NCBI GenBank assembly: GCA_905221035.1
Contig: CAJNBP010000008.1
Coordinates: 1-64,000, forward strand
Length of the DNA: 64,000 nucleotides
Reading direction: 5' to 3'
DNA from: a bacterium
Lineage (GTDB): Bacteria > Bacillota > Bacilli > Lactobacillales > Streptococcaceae
Part shown: positions 1 to 11,000 of the stretch, one piece after another
Layout: every line of letters begins with the position of its first letter
Position numbering within the stretch: the first letter of the stretch is position 1
Made by a program: the position numbers and the translations under genes
Notes under the pieces: generated by a model
The model's input: only the letters and a program-made list of their open reading frames with translations
Databases searched by the model: none
What the model was told of the DNA's origin: nothing

Positions 1-2095
1 TTATCTTTAGCCGCTTGTTTAGCTTTGTCTACTTCTGCTAATTTCGCGTCTTTTTCTGGTTGAGTTAAGCTTCCATCGTTGTTGATTTCTTCTTTTTCTC
101 TTTCAGCTGCTTGATCGATTGCTTTCTTAGCTTCGTCTTTGACTTTATCTAAATCTCCATTGTCATGTACTTTGCCGATTGTGTCAGCTCCGTCATTCTT
201 AGCGGTGTCAACTTCTGTTGCATTGCTTGCTTCATCAACTTTAGCCTTAGCTGCTTCTGTAGCTTTATCTACTTCTTTCAGTTTTTCAGCTTTTTCTTTC
301 GCTGTTAAGCTTGGATCATTATTAATCTCTGCTGTTTCTGTCGCTGCTGCTGTATCTAAAGCTTCTTTTGCTTTCTCTTTCACTGTGTCTAAGTCGCCAT
401 CGTTGTGGAATCCTGCGATTGCTTTTTCTCCGGCTTTCTTAGCTTCTGCTACTTGATCTGCATTTGTAATTTCTGCTGCATCAATCTTACCTTTTTCTTC
501 AGCTAATTTTGTTGCTAGCTCTCTTACTTTGTCTGCTTTTTCTGTGTCTGTTAAGCTTCCATCGTTATTGATTTCTGCTGTTTCTTTCTCAGCCGCTTTT
601 TCTAATGCTGTCTTAGCTGCATCTTTAACATCTTGAAGGTTTCCATTTGTATGGAAGTTGCTAATAGCTTCTTCTCCTGCTGTCTTAGCTGCTGCTACTC
701 CTTGTGCATTTGGTGCTTGATCAATCTTATCTTTCTCTTCAGCTACTTTCGCTTCTAGTTCTTTAACTTTCGCTGCTTTTTCTTTCGCTGTTAAGCTTGG
801 ATCATTATTAATCTCTGCTGTTTCTGTCGCTGCTGCTGTATCTAAAGCTTCTTTTGCTTTCTCTTTCACTGTGTCTAAGTCGCCATCGTTGTGGAATCCT
901 GCGATTGCTTTTTCTCCGGCTTTCTTAGCTTCTGCTACTTGATCTGCATTTGTAATTTCTGCTGCATCAATCTTACCTTTTTCTTCAGCTAATTTTGTTG
1001 CTAGCTCTCTTACTTTGTCTGCTTTTTCTGTGTCTGTTAAGCTTCCATCGTTATTGATTTCTGCTGTTTCTTTCTCAGCCGCTTTTTCTAATGCTGTCTT
1101 AGCTGCATCTTTAACATCTTGAAGATTTCCTGGTCTGTGTACATTTGAAACTGCAGATTCTCCTGCTGTTTTGGCAGCGGCTACTTCATCCGCATCTGTT
1201 GCTGCGTTGATATTTCCTTTAGCTTCTGTTACTTTCGCTTCTAGTTCTTTCGTTTGCGCTGCTTTTTCTTTAGCTGTTAAGCCTGTATCTGCATCGATTT
1301 TTGCTTTTTCTTTAGCTGCTGCTTCATCAATTGCGTTGTTGGCTGCTTGTTTTGCTGCTTCTAGGTCACCTGGTACGTGTACTGCTTTAACAGCTGTATC
1401 GGCTGCTTCTTTCGTAGTAGCTAATGTTTCTGCTGTGTTTGCTGCATCAATCAGACCTTTTTGTTTCGTTACTTCATCTTGTAATTTTTGAAGTTGTGTT
1501 GTTCTTTCTGCTGAAGTTAGAGTTCCATCATTTTCAATCTTAGATTTTTCTACAGCTGCGATTGCTTCTAATTGAGATTTAGCTTTTTCTTTAGCTGCTT
1601 CTAAGTTACCTGGTGTGTGAACTTCTGCGATTGCAGTTTCACCAGTTCTCTTAACGACATCTACTACTTCGATCGTTTTCACTGCGTCAACTTTTGCTTG
1701 TTCAGCTTCTTTAACTCTATCGACTTCAGCGATTTTAGCTTCAATTTCTTTTGAAGTTAAGCTTGTATCTCTACGGATTTCATCTTTTTCTTTATCAGCT
1801 GCTGCATCTAAGGCTGCTTTTGCAACTCTCTTAGCTTCATCTAATGTTCCTGGATTGTGGACTGCTCTAACTGTTTCAACACCACTAGTCTGAGCACTTT
1901 GTACTCCAGCTGCATCTGTTGCTGCTTCAACTTTCGCTTTTTCTTCATCCTTAACAACATCTACACGAGCCACTTTAGTTGCTTTTTCGTCTTTTGTTAA
2001 GCTTCCGTCTTTTTCGATTTCTGCTTTTTCTGCTTTCGCTGCTTCTTCAATAGCATCTTTTGCATTTGCTTTTAGAACATCTAAGCTTCCCGCTA
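1..2095 (-). repeat. DUF1542-type repeat array inside the giant adhesin
   Basis: Nine tandem coding repeats of roughly 230-245 bp, running off the left edge. Each encodes a three-helix-like unit with a loop such as FHNDGDL or VHVPGNL and a second loop such as NNDGSLT. Two units form a higher-order repeat: 289-638 and 775-1124 look identical over 350 bp at an offset of 486 bp (162 codons). The identity implies recent duplication or gene conversion, and makes repeat number a likely variable between strains. Confidence 0.85.
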
Positions 2096-5000
2096 CACCT
2101 AGGTCTTTTTCACTTGTTAAGTTTGTTAAAGCACTAGTTGTTTGAGCTGAAACTACGCTTCTATCTTTTACTTGAGCTGCTTTTAATGTTACTTTTCCTG
2201 TCGCAGCATCTACTGGTACTTCTTGATCAGAGCTTGTCCATGTTCCATTAGCTGCTTTCGTTAATGTTACTGTCTTAGAAGCTCCATCTTCAGCAGTATA
2301 AGTAATCGTTGCTGTTCCTTCACCTGTTAAGTTTGGTGTAACATCTACTGTTCCATCTTCTTTTGGCGCAACTTCTGGTGTTGCTGGTTTTACTTTTACA
2401 GTAACTTGAGCATCTTCTGTTGAACCATCTACATACGTAATTGTTACTGGAACTTCATAAACGTGATTATTTTCAATAGTTGGTAAAGTAGATTTTTCTA
2501 CCACTGTTAAAATCTTAGCACGTTTAAATTCTTTCGTTACATCGCCATCAGTTACTCCTACAACTCCAGCTTCCCATGATAGATCAGCATTTTTCAGTGT
2601 TGAATCAGCTTTCTTAACAACATCTTTCACTTTTACAGTATGTGCTAATAATGTATGAGTAGCTGCATCTGATTCCGAAGCAACTTGTCCTTCACCTTTA
2701 GTTGAAGTTGCAGTCACATTTTCATTCACAAGGTTACGAGGAATTTCTAGGCTATTATCACGAACTACTACTCCCTCTGGAACATTGTTTGTGATAGCCC
2801 ATCCAGTATCATTTTTACTTAATACTACATTTCCATTTCGTAATGGTACTGTTACTTTATCTCCGCTGTTTGTTTCAGCTGGTGTAACTTTCACATTACC
2901 ATTTTGCCATTGAGAAATTTCTGGTGCTGTTGGTTTTGCTTCTTTAACAATAACTGTTGCTTCTACTTCTCTTTCAGTTTGATCTGGGAAGTGAACTACT
3001 ACAGTTCCTTTCTTCACTCCAGCACTTGATGTATCAGGTTTAGCACCTTGTTTCCATTCAAATCTTGGTGTTTGTGGTAAATCTGTTGGATTAGCAATAG
3101 CATTCGCTGCTGATGCTTCTTCGTTAATGTTTACAACTTGTTCTTTAGCCGTAGGAGCATATGTTACAGTAGTTCCATTTGCCTCAGAACTTTCGATAGA
3201 ACCTTTATCCTCTTTTGTAAGAGCCTTAACTTTTACAGTCGAGCCATCTTTTACAGCTTTTTCTTTCAGAGTGATTTCACCTGTTGTTGGGTTTACTGTC
3301 AATGGTGCATCTGCATCAACTGACCAAGTATCTCCAGTCTTCGTAGCTGTGTATGTTACTTCAGCAGGATTTGTTCCTCCTTGTGGTGTGTATGTTACAT
3401 TAACACGATTTACATTTGTTTGGTTTTCATGTGAAATGACTACATCCCCATTTTGTTTTGGAGTAACAACTGGAGCTTTAGGTTTCACATTAAATGTTAC
3501 AGGTAATGCAATTTTTTCTGGGAAGTAAATCTTCACATTTCCTTTACTGTATAATCCAGGTTGTCCTAATTGAGTTCTTGCAATCGCATAGTAATCAGTA
3601 ACAACACCTGGATCGTTAAATGTAGTAGTTTCTGTTAATTCACGTACTGCATTACTTCCTTCAGGTTTAGTTCCCCATTTGAATTTCATATTAGGTGGAT
3701 AGAAATCATCATTTCCGTTTGCATCTGCTGCATCAGAACTTACAACTTTTATATAATTATGTGAGTCAATTGTTCCTGTTGCATGATCTCCTACTACAAG
3801 GTTCGTACCTGATTCTACTGTTTTCGGACTATTAATTACTTTAGCATCTACTACAGCATATTTGAATTGATACTCTTGTTCGTTTCCTGCACGGTCTCGC
3901 ACAAGTACTTTTCCGATGAAGTCAGTTCCTAATGTTGCATTTTCTGGAACTGTAACAGAATTACCAGAAATTTGAACATTTCCGTTTGCTGTCTCAGTTG
4001 TTTTTTCAAAGTCATTTCCACTTGGAAGTCCAGAAACTTTAAGGTATTTCACTATACCAGAGTTATCATTTACAGCGAATGTTGGATTAAATGTAGCACC
4101 ACGGAATACAACGAATTTAGCAGCTTCGTTATGAGCATCTGTTGATAATGTACTTCCACCTTGAATTGATACAGTTGGTTTAACTGTTTCGTTCACCTTA
4201 ACTTTTACCGGAACAATCTTAGATGGTTGTTCTTGTGACGCAGCTGGCACGTTAGGTCCTGCCTCTTGTGTTTTCGGTAATGTTACTTTTACATAACGAG
4301 TTACATAACCATCAGCATCCCCATATTCTGATACTGTCTTATTCGCTAGAGCTGAACCGTTTTGGTTAACCCATTCATAAGTCGTACCATCTGGTAAATC
4401 TTTTGAACCATTAATCGTTGTTACTGCCGCTTTTGCTTGGTCAGTTGTTAATGCACTTCCGTAATTCGTCGCAACTTTAGTGGCATTTTCACCTACATCG
4501 AATACAGTATGGACAAACTCACCTTGACGTAATAATTTCGTCAATTCTGGAACTGTTACACCGTTACCTGAATTTAGATAACGTCCGTCCGGATAACGTG
4601 CTGATAGACGATATTTGTATTCGCCAGGAGCATAATTACTTGTTGATGCACTCGTTTGACGTTTATGGATATCATTATTAATCGCTACGTTAATCGCATC
4701 TGACTGTCTTTCCCATGATTTAACGTGGTTTTCATTTTCTGTTTCTTTTTCTAAAGTCCAGTTCATTCCCCATGGTAAATCAGTTGATTCAATATATCTT
4801 GTTAAGCTATCCCCAGAAGTACGTGATACACCTGAAAAGTCATAAACTTTGCTTACTATTGGGAAAGTTTTACTTACATTATAGACAATTGGAATTTCTT
4901 TAGTTGCACCGTTAGCTAGTGTAACTCTTGCTGTTGCTGTTTTTGGTGTATTAGTTGAACCAGTTTTTGTTGGTACACTTGTATCGAATGTAACATCCAA

Positions 5001-8000
5001 TGTTGCACCCGCTGGTAATTCTTCTGTTTGTCCACCTTCATTTACTTGTACTAAAGTTCGTTTATCATCATCTAATAATTGCTCATCTTGTAAGAAGTTA
5101 ATTAATGGACGTGCTACTAAGTTATAACCAACTTTGAAGAATCCTAGGCTTTCCTCTTCACTTCTATTTCCTGAAGTATCAGACGCTTGAGCTACTAACT
5201 CATAAGTTGCTGGATCAACAGTCTTAATTAGGCTACCTAGTACTGTTTCTCCATTAGCAGTTGTTTTTTCTACTCCATTTTCAACTACTTGAGTTTTAAC
5301 TCCATCTTTTTTCACCCAAACATTTAGACGTTTACGAACTTCGTTTGGTAATGTTGTTCCTGTTGTTGGAGTCGCTGTGTTTCCAGTTGTTCCAGTTGTT
5401 GCGGTAGTTGCCCCTGTTCCTAAATCATCACGGTCATAATTATCTGTTACTTTTACAAGTGAAGATGCCGTGATAGAAGTATCTGTTAATCTTAGAGCAT
5501 CGTCTGCTGAAGTTCCCAATTCATTAGAATCTGAACGTTCTACTACAGGTTTTACTGGATCAATCGGTACGAAGTATAAGTTTACAACGTTTGTAGTTGT
5601 ATCTTTTGTTTCTCCATTACGTTCTGCTAGTGATCCTGCATTCACGTATTTTGGACGTAAGTATACTTGAGCTTTATGAATAGCTTGTTCACCATTTACT
5701 ACGTTATTTAATGTAAATGCTGGTAAACCATTTGCTGCCGCGATTGTTACATTTTGAAGATTTGTATCAGTTCCGCCGCCTTTACCTTGTTGAACTAGTT
5801 TGTTTGCAGAGTTGCTTACATTTTGTCCTCCGCTTAATCTATCTTTATCAACTAAGTCAATAACATTGATATAGTTTCCATCTTTAAGGAAGGTATTTCC
5901 AGGACCCATGCTAAAGCCATCTTCGCCTCTTTCAGCTTTTGCTTTATTAACCCCTTGAGTTGCAACAAACGATGGGTTTTCTGTATGGTTTACAGTCCAT
6001 CCTTCGCGAAGGTTTAATACTTTCAATACATCATTAAAGTTAAATGCCTGACCTTTTGTTGCATCATAGTAATAAACTAAACTACGGTTACCATTCGTTG
6101 TACCACCTGTAGAATTATCTGACCAGGCGAATCCTTTATCTGTATCACGACCTGGAACTTTTAATCCTTCGATATTTTCGAATTTGTAGTCATTTCGAAT
6201 ATTTGCAAAACGAGTAACGAATCCTGCGCCGTTATCCTTATTCGGATTTGTTTGTAACCAACCACGTCTCTTATCTGCAGTTGTTACTGTAATAGCACCC
6301 GTATCAGAAATTTCGATATTTTCATCACTTAGGTTTAATCCACGATTAGCATTTCTTAATGCAATACGGATACCAGTTTTTTCAGCATCATTTAATCTTT
6401 GATCATTCGCTTGAATAATACGGTTTGTTGAGTTTTCAAATAAGTTTAATGGGGCAGTAACTAACTCTTCAGTACTTGCTCCAGATAAAATAGATGATCC
6501 AGCATGCTCTACTCTTGTAACTGCATATATTTGTTCACCTGCCGTTAAAGCACGAGTTAAACGTTCAGAATCTGTACCAGTTTCTGAGAATGTTACTGTA
6601 CTTTCATTACCAGGAACGGCTTTTTCAGCTAATGGAGTATTTGGATTTGATGTGCTATATAAAGCAACATATCGTGTTGCACCCGTATTTACTTTTCCAG
6701 GACCGTCTCCTTTAAGAACGACGTTCGATACTGTAATTGTTGGTTTTGTAGTTGCCTTACCGTATAAACTTCCTACTTCTAACGAAGGTGCATTTGGTAC
6801 AATACCAAAACGAATATCTTTAGCAATTTCATTCGGTGCAAAGACAGTTCTTGTTGTACTGTTATCGTTTGTCACTTCTCCAGCTGCATTTGCAAAGCTT
6901 ACTTTAACTTTACCTCTATATAACCCCTGTCTTGTAGAAGGTCTTGGATTTAGGTTTTCATCATTTGGATTCGAAGAAATACCATTAGGGTTTGCCCCAA
7001 GATGATCAAAAGTAAAGTTCATTCCTTGTGGTAAGTAAGAATCCCCTTTATCAGCTTTTGTTTCTTCATCAACTACTTTCCAATAGTTGTGTGCATCAAG
7101 ATTATTTTGCCCATTCGCAACCAATACACTCTTGTTATTGTCTAAAGTGACAACAGGTACTGGAACCCCTGGCATGTCAACAGTGTTTTTCAATTCCATA
7201 TCAACAACACGATATTTGAATCGGAATGTACTTACGTCATTATTATCACTACCTTTTACAGAAAGCGCAATTTCATGTTCTCCTAGAGTTTCCGTATTTG
7301 CAACTGTTCCACTAAATAATTTTTGCGAATACTTAGCTGCTTCTGTAGCTCCATCTTTTCCAGTTTGTCTACCACCACTATATGGTGTAGCTGTTACTCC
7401 AGTAGGAAGTCCACTTTGAACACTAATATCTTGAATAATACCTGAGTTATCCCATGCTTTAATCGTTGGGTTGAATGTAGCACCTCTAAACACTGTGAAG
7501 ATTGGTGCTGTAGCTGTCTGTCCTAGAGACTGACCATTTAAGGTTGCTTGTGGTTTAGAGTTATCAGCAACGTTAAATGTTACATCCTTCGTGATTCGTT
7601 CAGGTGCATAAACCGTAATTCCATTAGCTGTTGTTGCCCCATTTCTTGAATTTGTTGGGAATATTGCAATAGCTTGTTTTGTTACTGTTTGAGATGTATT
7701 CGGTAATGTTGTTTCATTATTTTCATTATTACCCCAAGTGAATGTCATATTTCCAGGGAAATAAGTATCATCATTTGAAGTAGTTCCATTTAGGGTAGTC
7801 GCTAAGAATCTGTGTGCATCCCCTAATTTACTTCCTGTAGCTGCTGAAGTTGGTGAGTTTTTCAACATTACATCAGCGATAATGTATTGGAATTTATATT
7901 CAGCTGCGTTACCATTTTTATCTCGTACAGATACAATCGCTTCACGAGTTCCTAATGGTGCATTTGTATCTACTACTGGATTAGAGAATGTAATCTCTCT

Positions 8001-11000
8001 ACCATTATTAACTGCTGTATGAGCAACGTCTCTATTTCCTTGTTTATTAAACCAAACACCATTTGGAATGTTCTTAATAATAAAGTTATCAGTCACTCCT
8101 GAATTATCATTAACTGTAAAAGTAGGATTAAATGTAGCGCCACGGAAAACTAAGAATTTATTATCTGCAGCATTTGTCGTTAATGTACGAACTCTGCCAT
8201 CTCCCGTTTTCATCGTTACAGTCGGTGCTTCTCTATCAGGGTTTTTCGCTGTATCTTGAGCAGTATCACTTGTGTCACTGTTTAAGAATGTAGCTGTTGC
8301 TGTAACGTTCGATTGGTCTTTTACAGTTGGTTCTGTAATCGTAATCTTACCTGTACTACTGTCTACTGTAATTCCGTTTGGACGAGTTCCTTGGATTGCC
8401 CATGAGTTTCCATCTTTTTTAGCAATAACTTGTTGCGCAGCTGTTTGCCCTGTTGGAACATATGAGAATGTTACTTTATCTGTATCTCCTTGAGGAGTAA
8501 TGCTTACTGTACCATCTTGAGGTCCAACTACTACAGGTTTTGTAGGTTTTGTCCCTTTCATCGGATCGATAGTAGCCGTTTGTCCATCTGGATAAGTAAC
8601 TTTAATTTGGTTTGTACGACCTGCTGTTGTGTCATACTCAAACTTCACTCCAGCATTTACTAAGTCCGGGTTGGCATTTTTAACATTTTGCAACACTTGA
8701 TTTTTTACATCTGTTTTTATTGCACCGTTTTGTAAATCAGTACCTGTAAGCATACGAACAGGAGGTTCGTTTGGAATTGCTGATAATACTTTAACTGTTA
8801 ATGTTTTAGATGGAGTAGCTGTTTCAGTTTTGTTTCCTGCTTTATCGGTTGCATTTAATGTAACTGTTAATCCACCTGTAGGGATTTTGTATTTCCCACC
8901 TTCTTGGTTTAATTGGATTTTCAAGTCACCTTTAATCGTGTCTTTCTTACCGTTAGCACCTGTTACTCCACCATTTTTTGTAAATGTTGTAGCACCACTA
9001 TTATAAGCACCATTAATGTTGTATCTTACATTTCCATTATTAGCAGCAGAAAGTTCATTCATTCCATCTCCTAATGCATCATCTTGGACTTGGACATTTA
9101 ATGAAACTTTACCATCTGCACTTGGTCTTACGAATAATGTTACTTGGTTATTCGCTGGAGTTGCTGCTAATGCTTTTCCGCTTTCACCTACTTGGATTGT
9201 AGGTGCCATACCGTCAGCTCGAACTTCTTGTAACGCTGATTTATCAGAACGAACATCTGTATGTTTTTGATTGCTGTAATCTAAGTATGCTGAAGTTGGA
9301 ATAATAGATTGAGCGTAGTATTTACCACCTTTAATTAAAACATTATTAAAGACTGCATTTCCGCCACTATTTGCATTTACAGTAGCGACTTTTTCAATTT
9401 TTGTAACTCCATTTTCCACATATTCACGGAATAATGTAATAGGATAACCATTTGTACCGTTTGATACTGTTAAGTTTTTCGTTTGTCCACGAGAGTTTGT
9501 TAAGTTTTCTGTGAACGTCGGAGTTTTCGGTTGAATCGCAAACTTAATGTTCAAGAAGTCTGAAGATCTATCGGCAAATGTACGTTTAACTTTATATTCT
9601 ACTAAACCTGGTTTATCAGCACCGTGCATCCCGATTTGAGAAGCAGATAATTTATTCCCTTCTTTATCGTAGAATTCGAATTGTTGTCCGGCAGTTGTCG
9701 CCTTAGTATTTGATGAAGGTGTATTACTTCCTACTGGAGCAGTATATTGGTGCATATCGAAGTTACTGTTATAAGCACCTGTAGCATCATAACCTAAGAT
9801 ACCATCAGCTCTAAAAGGAGCGTAGTCAAAGTCACGTCCACCAAAACCATATGCTCCTTGAGGATATGCCGTATTATAGTGTTTCCCTTGTTTAATTAAG
9901 AACGTACCATTTCCTACTACGTGTAGCGGGAATCTATCTGTATCATCTTTATCATAAGCATGACGTCCGTGCCATTGTTGTGCTAAGATACGACGTCCCC
10001 ATTGTTGAACACGATAACCGGCTGCATAGTACAGTTTATCCATTCTCGTATTGTTCGTGTTAGTTGTTTTGAACGAGATAGAATACGAATCACGCCCATG
10101 TAATCGGAAACTATAAACAGATTGTGTATTATCAGCAATCCTATTAAACATATCGTCAGATTTCTTTGTTTCGCCATTAGCACTCTCTAAACGACGAGTA
10201 TAATACCCTGCATAAGCTGAACTTCTAGCTAATCCTTCTAAACTATCTTCCTCAGCTCCACCGTTTCTTCTTATTCCAATTTCTCTTCCTGTAAGGCTAG
10301 AGTTTGGATTAATACTCTTAAGTCTATTTAGCAAATCTCCAGATCCGCCTAGTTCATCTTCATTACCATTTTGAGCTGTTTTAATAATACTAATACTGTT
10401 ATTGTCTACTCTTTGTCCCTTTGGAATAGAGAAGAAAGCATACCCGTCTTGTTGATCTTCGTGGGCAGCATTAAAGGTAATCGTCCATAAATACCCACCA
10501 TCAACTTCGTTTACCTCTTCGTAAACTAGACGTTTAATATCTCTTACAGGAGAGTGGTTTGCGTTATTAGCTACTAAGCTCTCTGTAAATGTGTGGAATA
10601 AATACGTGTATTTATCGTATGGAGATGATCCTTTTGTACCATCTTCATAGTAGTACTCTTTAGCAATGTTATAATGATTTGAACCATCACGATCTTGCCC
10701 AATCGCACGTGAACGACGTCTAGGCTCATCTTCTACCGAACGCACAGTTCCTGGAACTGTAGGTTGCTCATTCAAAGGTTGGCCATTCTCATCCTGTTTA
10801 CGTAAGAACGCTTCAGTAAAGTCACGAGCTGCTTTTAAGTTTGCTGTAGCAGCCGCAAAGTCTACTTCAGATAGAACTGCGTTTTCGCCAGTAAGTCCTA
10901 GTTTTTCGTTTAACTTGTCGTAGTTAGCTTTGATAGCAGCTACTTTAGCATCATCTGCACCATTGTCTTTTAAGTACTTAACGATATTACGCATTTCATC

